Positions 45,547 through 53,836 of a stretch of 64,000 nt of DNA are shown in pieces (position 1 is the stretch's first letter; each line of letters opens with the position of its first letter). The stretch is taken from NCBI RefSeq assembly GCF_001305675.1, contig NZ_CP011853.1, positions 1,116,001 through 1,180,000 of the forward strand, given 5' to 3'. This stretch comes from Gordonia phthalatica (lineage in GTDB: Bacteria > Actinomycetota > Actinomycetes > Mycobacteriales > Mycobacteriaceae). The translations under genes and the position numbers were made by a program. The notes under the pieces were generated by a model that was not told the origin of the DNA, ran no database searches, and saw only the letters and a program-made list of their open reading frames with translations.

Positions 45547-45607
45547 CACATGAGGCGTTGATTCCCGCTCATTGTCGGACAATGAGCGGGAATCAACGCC
45601 TCATGTG
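45547..45607. repeat. 61-bp nearly perfect palindrome between nrdE and the SDR gene
   Basis: 30-base arms (left begins CACATGAGGCGTTGATTCCC) are exact reverse complements around a single central G. It lies between convergent genes, 29 bp from the SDR stop, and could act as a bidirectional terminator or extrude as a cruciform. Confidence 0.75.
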
Positions 45608-45635
45608 TGGTTCGAGACCTGCAGCGGGAGCGCGG

Positions 45636-46406
45636 CTATCCGGCGGTCCAGCCGCCGTCCATGACGTAGGAGCAGCCGGTCATCATCGCGGCGGCGTCGG
45701 AGGCCAAGAAGGCGGCGAGCTCGGCGACCTCCGTCGGTTCGATCATCCGCTTGATCGCCGGGCGCTTGAGGAAGACCTTCTCGGTCACCTCGTCCTCGGA
45801 GATGCCGTGGGTGCGGGCCTGCTCGGCCACCTGCTTCGCAACGAGGGCGGTCTTCACGTAGCCGGGGTTGATGCAGTTGCTGGTGACGCCGTGCTCGGCA
45901 CCCTCCAGTGCAGTGACCTTCGAGAGGCCTTCGACGGCGTGCTTGGAGGCCACGTACGCCGACTTGAACTTCGACGCGCGCAGGCCGTGAACCGACGAGA
46001 TGTGGATGATCCGGCCGAACCCGCGCTCGTACATGCCGGTCAGTGCGGCGCGGGTCAGCAGGAACGGCGCCTCGATCATCAACGTGGTGATCTGCCGGAA
46101 CTTGGCGGGACTGAACTCCTCGATCGGGCTGACGTGCTGGATGCCCGCGTTGTCGACCAGGATGTCGATGTCGAGGGTCAGTTCGGCCAGGGCGTCGGTG
46201 TCGGTGAGGTCAACCTGCCACGGAGTGCCGCCGATGCGCTCGGCGACAGCGGAGGCCGCGTCGCCGTTGATGTCGGCGACGGTGACGGCCGCGCCAGCTT
46301 GGGCGAAGCGTTCGGCGACGGCTTCGCCGATCCCGGATCCGGCCCCGGTCACGAGGACGCGTCGTCCTGCCATCGAGGTGTCGGTGGGCTGAATGCTGTC
46401 GGTCAT
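45636..46406 (-). CDS. 3-hydroxybutyrate dehydrogenase-type SDR
   Basis: A 256-residue classical short-chain dehydrogenase: the cofactor loop TGAGSGIGEAVAERFA, DILVDNAGIQHVSPIEEF (NAG), and active-site Tyr/Lys in SAYVASKHAVEGLSK with Ser in IIHISSVHGL. The motif NAGIQHV and the long C-terminal helix region are typical of D-3-hydroxybutyrate dehydrogenases, which interconvert 3-hydroxybutyrate and acetoacetate. The frame is open upstream to 46817 but the conserved start is ATG 46406. It is divergent from a LysR-type gene that likely controls it. Confidence 0.88.
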   Translation of the reverse strand: MTDSIQPTDTSMAGRRVLVTGAGSGIGEAVAERFAQAGAAVTVADINGDAASAVAERIGGTPWQVDLTDTDALAELTLDIDILVDNAGIQHVSPIEEFSPAKFRQITTLMIEAPFLLTRAALTGMYERGFGRIIHISSVHGLRASKFKSAYVASKHAVEGLSKVTALEGAEHGVTSNCINPGYVKTALVAKQVAEQARTHGISEDEVTEKVFLKRPAIKRMIEPTEVAELAAFLASDAAAMMTGCSYVMDGGWTAG

Positions 46407-46527
46407 GGGCCTCTTCGATCTGTGCTGGTGCGGGGTGCGCCGACGGGGGACACGTCGACGCAGAAATGATTCTCGGTAAGCGCTGAAGCACACGCAATGA
46501 CCAGAATCGGCGATACGATCTGCGTTT

Positions 46528-47433
46528 ATGCACATCGGTGAGGTGGACCCCAGTGACCTGGTCACCTTGTTGACAGTCGCGCGAACCGGACGGTTCACGG
46601 TGGCCGCCGATCTTCTCGAGATCAGCCACACGACGGTGTCCCGGCGCATCGCAGCGTTGGAACGTGCGCTCGGCGGACGTGTACTGATTCGCGATGCGGG
46701 CGGCTGGTCGCTGACCGACCTCGGCCGGACGGCGGTCGGCGCCGCCGAGGAGATCGAGGCGACCCTCGCACACCTGCGCACCGACGCCGACGACGCGCTC
46801 CGCGGCACGGTCCGCATCGCGGCGACGGAGGGCTTCAGTGCTCGGGTGGTGATCCCGGTGGCAGCGGAACTCGAGCGGAGGAACCCGCAGCTGTCGGTGG
46901 ACCTGATGGTCGTGACGCGGGCGGTGCCGTCGGCCTACTCCGGCATCGACATCGAGATCGTGGTGGAACGGCCGACGAGTCACGACGTCGAGGCGAGTGT
47001 TCTCGGCACCTACCGGCTGGGGCTGTACGGGTCGTCGTCGTATCTGGCGGAGAGCGGCACGCCGGCGGGGCGCGACGACCTGATCGGCCGCCCGCTCATC
47101 TACTTCATCGGATCGATGCTCACCATCGACGCGCTCGACGTCGCCAAGTCAGGCCTGCCCCCGATGACCGACCGGTTCCGGTCGACGAGTGTCCAGGTGC
47201 AGGTGGACGCCACCCGAGCCGGCATCGGCATCGGCCTGCTCCCGTGCTTCCTGGCCGACGAGCACGACGACCTGACCCGGGTGCTTGCCGACGAGGTGGA
47301 CGTGGAGATGTCGTACTGGATGGCGATCCGGCCCGAGGCCGCACGACGACGCGAGGTGGCGGCCGTCGCCGACGCGCTGCGCGACCGGATCCGCGCCATC
47401 GGTCCGGAATTGTCCGGATACCAAGTCCGATGA
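46528..47433 (+). CDS. LysR-family regulator divergent from the SDR gene
   Basis: 301 residues. The N-terminal winged HTH is SDLVTLLTVARTGRFTVAADLLEISHTTVSRRIAALERALGG, followed by a PBP2-like effector domain (about 95-295). The divergent arrangement with the SDR gene over about 121 bp is the classical LysR layout, so it probably activates that gene in response to a related metabolite. The ATG at 46528 begins MHIGEVDPSDL. The end lies 28 bp from the convergent CPBP gene without a hairpin. Confidence 0.88.
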   Translation: MHIGEVDPSDLVTLLTVARTGRFTVAADLLEISHTTVSRRIAALERALGGRVLIRDAGGWSLTDLGRTAVGAAEEIEATLAHLRTDADDALRGTVRIAATEGFSARVVIPVAAELERRNPQLSVDLMVVTRAVPSAYSGIDIEIVVERPTSHDVEASVLGTYRLGLYGSSSYLAESGTPAGRDDLIGRPLIYFIGSMLTIDALDVAKSGLPPMTDRFRSTSVQVQVDATRAGIGIGLLPCFLADEHDDLTRVLADEVDVEMSYWMAIRPEAARRREVAAVADALRDRIRAIGPELSGYQVR

Positions 47434-47461
47434 GTGATTCCCGCTGACCTCGCGCGGTCGC

Positions 47462-48208
47462 CTACGACAACTGCCACGCCAATGCTGCGGCGACGGCGCC
47501 TGCACCGTTCGCGGCCCAGTGCAGCGCGAGGCAGGGGAGCAGGCTCCCGGTCTTGACGCGCAGCCAGCCGAAGACGACACCGGAGATACCGGTGAACAGC
47601 ACCGCGCCCACGATGCCGAGGATCGTCCCGACGGCGCCCGAGCCGACCGCGTCGCTGAAACCCTCGTTGCTCGCAGTGAGGCCGAGCGACGACACCACGT
47701 GCCAGAGTCCGAACAGGACCGCTTGAATCGCTACGGCGACCCAGGTGCGGTGTCGGCGGAGGAGCGCACCGAGGATGATGCCGCGGAACAGCAATTCCTC
47801 GGGGATGACCGTCTGCAGCGGGATCAGCACGAACGCCGAGAACAGCGCCCAGGGGAGAGTGCGGTAGGCGTCGTTGTGGAACAGGTCGCGCAACGGCGGG
47901 ATGGCGAGCGCGAGTGCGATGGCGGCCACCACCACGACGATGATCGTCGCGGCCCAGCGCATTCCGCGCGCATAGGTGTCGGGTCCGAGGCCGAAGTCGG
48001 TGGGCTTGAGGCCGGCGCCGAAGGCGAGGAGGGTGGCGACAGCTGCGGTGATCGTCACGATCCATCGCGACCAGGTGAAGTGGGTGAAGTGCATCGTCGC
48101 TTCGGCCGCGAACATCACCGCGATCAGGCCGATCAGCGTGTAGTAGTTCCGGACCCGCGACTGGACCAGACGAGCGCCGTCGAACGACGGTCCGGAACGT
48201 TGACGCAT
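47462..48208 (-). CDS. CPBP-family intramembrane glutamic endopeptidase
   Basis: 248 residues with about eight hydrophobic segments. The ABI/CPBP catalytic elements are present: PEELLFRGIILGALLRR (EExxxR), VLFGLWHVVSSLG (second His motif) and LALHWAANGAG (third). These proteases cleave within membranes, usually prenylated or signal-anchored proteins. The AAGGAG site five bases before ATG 48208 supports this start over longer frames. The substrate is unknown. Confidence 0.88.
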   Translation of the reverse strand: MRQRSGPSFDGARLVQSRVRNYYTLIGLIAVMFAAEATMHFTHFTWSRWIVTITAAVATLLAFGAGLKPTDFGLGPDTYARGMRWAATIIVVVVAAIALALAIPPLRDLFHNDAYRTLPWALFSAFVLIPLQTVIPEELLFRGIILGALLRRHRTWVAVAIQAVLFGLWHVVSSLGLTASNEGFSDAVGSGAVGTILGIVGAVLFTGISGVVFGWLRVKTGSLLPCLALHWAANGAGAVAAALAWQLS

Positions 48209-48269
48209 GGCGCTCCTTCGGCGTCGACTGTGCGAGGCGAGTCTATCGGGGCTCGGTGCGGTCGACAGG

Positions 48270-48707
48270 TCAGTGCTGCGGTCCGCCCGACTCGGCCGTG
48301 GTGACGCCGAAATGGAAGCCCACGATCGCGATGGCGAGGCCGATGAGCGGCCAATAGAACACCAGTCGACCCTTGGCCGCACAGACGACGGTGCCGACCA
48401 TCGTCGTCACCAAAGCCAGCAGCGCCCCGCCCCACACGATGAACATGCCGTCGCCGACGCGATCCTCATCGCAGACGGTCGGACCGAAGCAGCTGTCGGT
48501 GATCATCACGAAGAAGAAGCTGTAGAACACCGCCATGCCGGCGGCGGCGATGAGTGCGATCCAGCCGAGGACGGCACCGACGATGTCGAGGATCGTCACG
48601 GTGCGACTGCGTCTCGGTCGGCGTAGTGGTTCGGGGATCGTCTGAGGGGCGGGCGCGGCGGACGGAAGGGGCGACCAGACACTCGTCGGATCCGGCGGTT
48701 CGGTCAC
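48270..48707 (-). CDS. Hypothetical membrane protein with Pro-rich N-terminus
   Basis: 145 residues. A Pro/Ser-rich N-terminal segment (PPDPTSVWSPLPSAAPAPQTIPEPLRR) is followed by four hydrophobic helices, the second two around GGALLALVTTMVGTVVC and VFYWPLIGLAIAIVGFHFG. A pair of cysteines in DSCFGPTVCDED may form a disulfide outside the membrane. GTG 48707 has AGGAGG upstream and is preferred. No family recognised; not obviously linked to the CPBP gene, which is 61 bp downstream on the same strand. Confidence 0.65.
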   Translation of the reverse strand: MTEPPDPTSVWSPLPSAAPAPQTIPEPLRRPRRSRTVTILDIVGAVLGWIALIAAAGMAVFYSFFFVMITDSCFGPTVCDEDRVGDGMFIVWGGALLALVTTMVGTVVCAAKGRLVFYWPLIGLAIAIVGFHFGVTTAESGGPQH

Positions 48708-48823
48708 GCATCCTCCTGATGATCTGTCGGCGTGACCGGTCGGACCCACCTCGCGTCTGCTCATCGCGACTCTAGGCTGTCGGCCGCACGACACGCCGAG
48801 GCAGACACGCCGGAGTCGTTCAG

Positions 48824-48839
48824 ACACACGATGTAGTGC
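48824..48839. promoter_or_regulatory. Single NrdR-like box before nrdF
   Basis: ACACACGATGTAGTGC agrees with nrdH box 2 (ACACTAGGTGTAGTGT) at 12 of 16 positions. It lies about 80 bp before nrdF. I see no convincing second box in helical phase. Confidence 0.45.
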
Positions 48840-48916
48840 TTTCGGGGTGTCGCGGGCCCAAGCGGTAGGGTTGGAGACGTTCGCTCTGTTCCATTTTTCT
48901 GCACACGTGGGGTGTC

Positions 48917-49918
48917 ATGTCTGAGTTCTCGCACAGTCCTGCCGACGGCGCGCCGGTCAAGTTGGTCAACCGGGTCTCGGCCATCAACTGGAACCGCATC
49001 CAGGACGATAAGGATGCCGAGGTCTGGGATCGCCTGACCGGCAACTTCTGGCTGCCCGAGAAGGTGCCGGTGTCCAACGACATCCAGTCGTGGGGAACCC
49101 TCACCGAGTACGAGAAGGTCCTCACGATGCGGGTCTTCACCGGACTCACCCTCCTCGACACCATCCAGGGCACCGTCGGCGCCATCTCGCTGATCCCGGA
49201 TGCGATCACCCCGCACGAGGAAGCGGTGTACACCAACATCGCGTTCATGGAGTCGGTCCACGCCAAGAGCTACAGCCAGATCTTCTCGACGCTGTGCTCC
49301 AGCAAGGAGATCGACGAGGCCTTCCGCTGGTCGGAGGAGAACGAGTACCTGCAGCGCAAGGCGCACATCATCATGGACTACTACCGTGGTGACGACCCGC
49401 TCAAGCGCAAGGTCGCGTCGACGATCCTCGAATCGTTCCTCTTCTACTCCGGCTTCTACCTGCCGATGTACTGGAGCTCGCGCGCCAAGCTCACCAACAC
49501 CGCCGACATGATCCGCCTCATCATCCGCGACGAGGCCGTCCACGGGTACTACATCGGATACAAGTACCAGCGCGGCCTCGAGGTCGAGACCCCCGAGCGT
49601 CGCCAGGAGCTCAAGGACTACACCTTCGAGCTGCTGTACGAGCTCTACGACAACGAGGCCGACTACACCGAAGCCCTCTACGACGAGGTCGGCCTCACCG
49701 AGGACGTCAAGAAGTTCCTCCGCTACAACGCCAACAAGGCCCTCATGAACCTGGGCTACGAAGCGCTGTTCCCGAAGGACGAGACCGACGTCAACCCGGC
49801 CATCCTCTCCGCGCTCTCCCCGAACGCTGACGAGAACCACGACTTCTTCTCCGGGTCGGGCAGCTCGTATGTCATCGGTAAGGCGGTCAACACCGAAGAT
49901 GACGACTGGGATTTCTGA
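48917..49918 (+). CDS. nrdF: Class Ib ribonucleotide reductase, beta subunit NrdF
   Basis: A 333-residue small subunit. Metal ligands are visible in HEEAVYTNIAFMESVHAKSYSQIF and IIRDEAVHGYYIGYKYQ, with the radical tyrosine in the preceding helix region. The acidic C-terminus (NTEDDDWDF) is the peptide that docks with NrdE. ATG 48917 follows GGGGTGTC. It matches Rv3048c and, as there, is separated from nrdHIE by other genes. A long inverted repeat follows. Confidence 0.97.
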   Translation: MSEFSHSPADGAPVKLVNRVSAINWNRIQDDKDAEVWDRLTGNFWLPEKVPVSNDIQSWGTLTEYEKVLTMRVFTGLTLLDTIQGTVGAISLIPDAITPHEEAVYTNIAFMESVHAKSYSQIFSTLCSSKEIDEAFRWSEENEYLQRKAHIIMDYYRGDDPLKRKVASTILESFLFYSGFYLPMYWSSRAKLTNTADMIRLIIRDEAVHGYYIGYKYQRGLEVETPERRQELKDYTFELLYELYDNEADYTEALYDEVGLTEDVKKFLRYNANKALMNLGYEALFPKDETDVNPAILSALSPNADENHDFFSGSGSSYVIGKAVNTEDDDWDF

Positions 49919-49950
49919 TCCTTTCGTAGACGGTTGTTGATCGTCGCCCG

Positions 49951-50064
49951 GTTACGGGTGGCGTCGGTGTGATTCCGCCGCCTCCGCAGTCCTCGCTCCT
50001 CGCCCTTGGGGCTCGTCGCTGCGGAGAGGTCGGCGGTCGGAATCACACCGACGCCACCCGTGAC
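49951..50064. terminator. 114-nt inverted repeat after nrdF
   Basis: The outer 26-bp arms (49951-49976 starting GTTACGGGTGGCG, and the complement ending 50064, one G/A mismatch) enclose a second stem CTCCGCAG/CTGCGGAG. It is much larger than a typical terminator. Confidence 0.6.
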
Positions 50065-50110
50065 CTGTTTCTGCGGTCCTCGCAGTTCGCTCTCCCGTTA
50101 GGTTTGTCGA

Positions 50111-50644
50111 ATGAACGTCACTGTCAGGCAGACGCTCACCGTCCGGGCCGTCCTCACCTTCATCGTCGGGCCGGCGATTTTCGTCGCGCTCGGGATCGTG
50201 ATGATCCTCGGCAGTCAGGGGGATGTCTCGGGGCTGCTGCTCGGCATCGTGTGCATCGTGTTCTTCGGCGGTGGCGCGGCGTTCGCGCTGTGGCGGAACT
50301 TCGGCTCCGGCCGCGACCTGCTGGAGGTCGACGACGACGGGATCCGGGGCCTCGGCCGGGTCGGCGTCGGCCGATGGAGTCTGCCGTGGTCGAAGGTCGA
50401 CGCTGTCTACGCGGTCACCCAGCGGACGGGGCACGTCACCGTGCAGCACCTCGCCGTCGGTGTCACCGGCACTGCTGAGCATTCCGGAACAGGCAGACTC
50501 GCGAGGATGACCAGCGGCCTCGTCGACGTCCCCGTCAACGCCGCAGACCACATGCTGTCGTGGAATCCCGGCATCAAACCGTCGATCGACGAGGTCCTGG
50601 CGGCGGTCGCAGCGCGCGGTGTCCCGGTGTTCGACAAGCTCTGA
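50111..50644 (+). CDS. Membrane protein with PH-like C-terminal domain, function unknown
   Basis: 177 residues. Two transmembrane helices (VLTFIVGPAIFVALGIVMIL, about 13-32, and GLLLGIVCIVFFGGGAAFALW, about 41-61) precede a soluble segment with the strand pattern LLEVDDDGIRGLGRVGVGRWSLPWSKVDAVYAV, resembling bacterial PH (YdbS-like) domains. The C-terminus has LVDVPVNAADHMLSWNPG. No role can be assigned. It lies between the nrdF inverted repeat and the convergent GntR gene. Confidence 0.6.
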   Translation: MNVTVRQTLTVRAVLTFIVGPAIFVALGIVMILGSQGDVSGLLLGIVCIVFFGGGAAFALWRNFGSGRDLLEVDDDGIRGLGRVGVGRWSLPWSKVDAVYAVTQRTGHVTVQHLAVGVTGTAEHSGTGRLARMTSGLVDVPVNAADHMLSWNPGIKPSIDEVLAAVAARGVPVFDKL

Positions 50645-50662
50645 GTGCCTGCGATCCGATGG

Positions 50663-51052
50663 TCACTGACGTCGTCGGATCGCGGCGAGGACAGCTTCGA
50701 GCGCCTCCTGATGCGAGGCGCCTGCCGCGGTCACGGCATCGAGATACGACGATGCAGCTTCCGCCAGCGCCGACGGGGTCTCGGTCGGCATCTCATCGGG
50801 AACCTTGGCGACACGGGTGCCGCCGCCTCTCCGGGAGACGATCAGGCCCGTCTCATCGAGCAGCCTGTATGCGTGGCCCGCGGTGTTGACGGCGACGCCG
50901 AGGTCGCGAGCCAACTGCCGCAGCGGCGGCAACTTGGCGCCGACCGGTAGAGCGCCGCTCGCGATGTGAGCGACGATCTGCCGGCGGATCTGCTCGAACG
51001 CCGGGGTCGGATCGGTGTCGTCGACGCGAATCCGGGGGAGCGGGGCGGTCAT
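50663..51052 (-). CDS. GntR-family regulator, YtrA-like
   Basis: 129 residues with a winged-helix domain at residues 15-75: PAFEQIRRQIVAHIASGALPVGAKLPPLRQLARDLGVAVNTAGHAYRLLDETGLIVSRRGGGTRV. The short C-terminal helical tail without a sugar- or acid-binding domain defines the YtrA subfamily. The start overlaps the stop of the membrane gene (ATGA), so the pair is translationally coupled, and it probably represses that operon through the inverted repeats at 51983-52046. Confidence 0.9.
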   Translation of the reverse strand: MTAPLPRIRVDDTDPTPAFEQIRRQIVAHIASGALPVGAKLPPLRQLARDLGVAVNTAGHAYRLLDETGLIVSRRGGGTRVAKVPDEMPTETPSALAEAASSYLDAVTAAGASHQEALEAVLAAIRRRQ

Positions 51053-51966
51053 GCGGAGACTGCGGAGACGACGGCGCGGGGAATCTTGACCGGCGGGTTG
51101 GCGCACGTGACGAACGCGACGATGATCAGCACCATCGCGACGCCCTGGAGGAATTGCGACAGCCCCAGCACGTGGGCGGACTCCACCCACTCCCAGCCCC
51201 GGCGGGCGGGCGCGTCCGCATCCCGGTAGCCCCACCCGACATTCGAGAACGCTCCCAGCGCGAAGAACCACGTCATGGACGCACCGCCGACGAACAGGGC
51301 GACCGCGCGGGTGGCGACGCCGCTGCGGGTCCAGTTGTCGCTGGGACCGGTCTCGTCGAGGTCGCCGCGCGAGATCGCGAGGCGGACCGTGACGATCGTC
51401 AACACGGCCGTGGCCGCCAAGATCGCGAGCGCGAGCCAGTAGGAACCGGGTTGACGCTGGAACGCGAAGTCGGCGGACGCATCGTCGATCACCAGGGCGC
51501 CCGCCGTCGTCGTGAGTGCGGCGGCCGCCACGATCGCGGCCACGACGAGCAGCGGTGTCGCCACCAGCGTCGTCACCGAACGCGCGGCGAGGGTGGCGAC
51601 CGGAACCGAGAATCGACGGATCACTCTCTCGGCGGCGATCAGGGCCAGGAGCGGGACGACGACGAGGCCGACCGTGCCGATGGCTCCGAACACCGTGCGT
51701 GCGGCGGCCCAGGCGTCTGCGGACTCGCCGCCGTTCAACCGGGCCGTTTCGATGAAGCCGGCCCCGAGGGACACCGCGTAGGCGACGAGCGGAATCGTGA
51801 AGCCGATCCGGAGGAACTTCCGGACGATGGAGCGGTACCGCGCGAAGGCAGTGGACTTCGGCGCCTCGGGCGGCCGGATCGCCGTGAACGCGACGCGGCC
51901 GACGACGGCGACCGCCGCGACGATCCCCACGACGATGAGAATGTGGATGTAACTGATGTGTCCCAT
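51049..51966 (-). CDS. Membrane protein co-transcribed with the GntR regulator (DUF1648-like surroundings)
   Basis: 305 residues with about seven hydrophobic segments, including an N-terminal signal-anchor-like helix (IHILIVVGIVAAVAVVGRVAF). It has no ATPase or catalytic motif. YtrA-type regulators are commonly paired with ABC or integral membrane proteins that respond to envelope stress, but this gene is not an ABC permease by any motif I can see. ATG 51966 is chosen; a longer frame reaches 52005 but would cross the operator. The function is unknown. Confidence 0.7.
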   Translation of the reverse strand: MGHISYIHILIVVGIVAAVAVVGRVAFTAIRPPEAPKSTAFARYRSIVRKFLRIGFTIPLVAYAVSLGAGFIETARLNGGESADAWAAARTVFGAIGTVGLVVVPLLALIAAERVIRRFSVPVATLAARSVTTLVATPLLVVAAIVAAAALTTTAGALVIDDASADFAFQRQPGSYWLALAILAATAVLTIVTVRLAISRGDLDETGPSDNWTRSGVATRAVALFVGGASMTWFFALGAFSNVGWGYRDADAPARRGWEWVESAHVLGLSQFLQGVAMVLIIVAFVTCANPPVKIPRAVVSAVSA

Positions 51967-51982
51967 GAGACCCCCGACCGCA

Positions 51983-52046
51983 CTTGTCTTTGTTGATTGA
52001 GACAAGAATGCCGTGCGACGACTCTTGTGTCAATCAGTTACGACAA
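51983..52046. promoter_or_regulatory. Two inverted-repeat operators upstream of the GntR operon
   Basis: O1 is 51983-52006 with arms CTTGTCT/AGACAAG around 10 nt. O2 is 52025-52046 with outer arms TTGT/ACAA. Both contain a TTGTC-type half-site and an ATTGA- or CAATC-like centre. They fit a GntR dimer site pair in front of the membrane gene. Confidence 0.55.
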
Positions 52047-52090
52047 ATGCGGTCGGGGTCGGTCGAGGGGGCGCCTCGGACCGAAGGCGG

Positions 52091-52786
52091 TCAGGCGACG
52101 ACGAGTGACTCCCACGGCGGCGTGCCGACGCCGGTCATCCGGACGGTGCCCCACTGCGTCACCTCGGCGAGCTTGGCCTTGACGGCTTCGCCGCCGGGGA
52201 GCGCGACGGTCGCGGACGACTTCCCGTCGGCCTTCAGCTCGGCCGCGCGGTCGCTGTAGAGCATGCCGACCCAGTGGAAGCGTCCGTCGTTGGCGTCGAC
52301 GGCTCCGCGGGCGCGGATCCGAGCGGTGAGCTCTTCGTCCGCCACCTGCACCACCACCTCGCCGTCGAAGGCCTCGACGTCGATCGATTCGTCGGTGGTC
52401 CAGTCGTAGTCGACGGCGTCGAACTTGTTGGTGCGACGGGAGAGCTTGCGCGCCAGTCGGTGCCAGGGCAGATGCAGGCCGAGGACCGGCAGATCGGAGT
52501 TGGTCTGCACGGTGCGCCGGACGCGGACGCCGTGCGCGCCGGCGAGGTGCGCCTCGGTGAGGGCGGCGACCACGTAGTCGACGGACTCGTCGCTGCAGAA
52601 GAAGTGGTCCGGCACGTCCGCCGAGGCGACGCCGAGGTGATTCGGCGTCGGTGCCGGCTCGTCGGTCACGATCAGGTCGGCGAGTGCGGTGTCGTCGACC
52701 ACCTGGAACGGCAGCGGCGACTCGGCCAGGCGCTTGCGAATCTTCGTGATGGCCGGTGTCGTCCCGACCAGGGCGATCGTCGTCAC
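52091..52786 (-). CDS. DUF4873-domain protein
   Basis: 231 residues. The N-terminal half resembles a Rossmann-like strand region (MTTIALVGTTPAITKIRKRLAE), and the C-terminal half (about 120-231, DYDWTTDESIDVEAFDGEVVVQVADEELTARIRARGAVDANDGRFHWVGML) fits DUF4873. The GTG start overlaps the diiron oxygenase stop (GTGA). DUF4873 proteins are found beside or fused to monooxygenases in actinobacteria, which agrees with this pair. Biochemical role unknown; it may help the oxygenase. Confidence 0.72.
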   Translation of the reverse strand: MTTIALVGTTPAITKIRKRLAESPLPFQVVDDTALADLIVTDEPAPTPNHLGVASADVPDHFFCSDESVDYVVAALTEAHLAGAHGVRVRRTVQTNSDLPVLGLHLPWHRLARKLSRRTNKFDAVDYDWTTDESIDVEAFDGEVVVQVADEELTARIRARGAVDANDGRFHWVGMLYSDRAAELKADGKSSATVALPGGEAVKAKLAEVTQWGTVRMTGVGTPPWESLVVA

Positions 52787-53697
52787 TTCAGGAACCCCGC
52801 GCGTCGCCACATGAAGGAGCCGAACGGGCCCATCAGGTCGTTCTTGATCAGGAACGTGGACAGCGACTCGAAGGACATGATCTGCGAGGCGTTGAAGTTC
52901 GGGTTCTTGCGGGCGATCTTGGCGATCTGCTTCGGGTTGTCGAAGCCCGCGCGCCGGTACATCTCGGGCGTGGTGAACAGACGCTGGAACAGCGGGGCGG
53001 CCAGGCCGTGGACGTTGGCCGAGACGAGGGTCTCGAACCGGGAGCGGATCGGGCCGCGGCGCACGATGGCATCGCGCGCGAAGCCGATGTGGCGGGACTC
53101 CTCGGTGACGTGGATCTGCATCACGCGTGCCACCATCGGCTGAAGCTCGGGGTCGTTCTTGATCTCGCGCTGCAGGGCGTCGAAGAGCTCTTCGCCGACG
53201 AGGGTGATGACCCACATCTGGGTGCCGCGCATGATGGGCGGCAGCACGTGCATCACGGCGCGCTGCCAGCCGCGCATCATGTACGCACGACCGCCGACGC
53301 GCTCGATGGTCTTGCCGAACATGGTCATGTGACGGCACTCGTCACCCATCTCGGTGAGCGAGTAGTGCGTCGTCGCGGCCGCCGGATCCTTCGTCATGAG
53401 GCGGTTCAGCAGCGCGCGGTTGAGCAGGTTCTCGAACCAGATGCCGACGGAGAGGATGTTGGTCATCTCCTGGCGGGAGAGCTCGATCCGCTGCTCCTCG
53501 GTCATCGACTCCCAGACGTCGGTGCCGTACAGGCTGATCACACGCGGCGGCAGGAAGTACTTGCCCTCCACCAGTGGGGCGTCGAAGTCGACGTCGACGA
53601 TGGGGTCGTACGAGCGGCTCGTCGATCCCTTGAGGAGGCGGTTCGCGATCTTGAGTTGGCCGTCGCGGACGGCCTGCGCGTCGTCTGTCGTAGTCAT
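52783..53697 (-). CDS. Ferritin-like diiron oxygenase, AurF-like
   Basis: 304 residues. Ferritin-like diiron motifs are seen as E in EMTNILSVGIWFENLL, EMGDECRHMTMFGKTIE (ExxH) and HVTEESRHIGFARD (ExxH), plus EEL after LVGEELFDAL. This is the AurF/p-aminobenzoate N-oxygenase family pattern. It starts at ATG 53697, with GGAGG before it; the frame beyond that to 53802 lacks a good signal. It is co-translated with the DUF4873 gene. Substrate unknown; roles from lipid or aromatic hydroxylation to nitro-group formation occur in the family. Confidence 0.82.
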   Translation of the reverse strand: MTTTDDAQAVRDGQLKIANRLLKGSTSRSYDPIVDVDFDAPLVEGKYFLPPRVISLYGTDVWESMTEEQRIELSRQEMTNILSVGIWFENLLNRALLNRLMTKDPAAATTHYSLTEMGDECRHMTMFGKTIERVGGRAYMMRGWQRAVMHVLPPIMRGTQMWVITLVGEELFDALQREIKNDPELQPMVARVMQIHVTEESRHIGFARDAIVRRGPIRSRFETLVSANVHGLAAPLFQRLFTTPEMYRRAGFDNPKQIAKIARKNPNFNASQIMSFESLSTFLIKNDLMGPFGSFMWRRAGFLK

Positions 53698-53761
53698 GTT
53701 CGGAGTACCTCCGGTCGGGGCCGTTGATCCGGGTGCGGATGCGGCGTACCTGTTAATTCCA

Positions 53762-53796
53762 GTGACACAAATTACTATACCAACAACTAATGTCAC
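53762..53796. promoter_or_regulatory. Inverted repeat in the diiron oxygenase promoter
   Basis: GTGACA (53762-53767) and TGTCAC (53791-53796) flank a 23-nt AT-rich centre containing ATTACTATACC, about 65 bp upstream of the diiron gene. It probably combines a promoter and a regulator site. Confidence 0.45.
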
Positions 53797-53836
53797 ATTC
53801 ACCAGTGGCGCAACGGTCGACGGCGCGTCGCCGCCG

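Noticed and set aside
45636..46817. N-terminal extension of the SDR gene through the LysR gene
   Set aside because: The extra part is antisense to LysR and has no SDR similarity; the Rossmann loop lies near the ATG at 46406.
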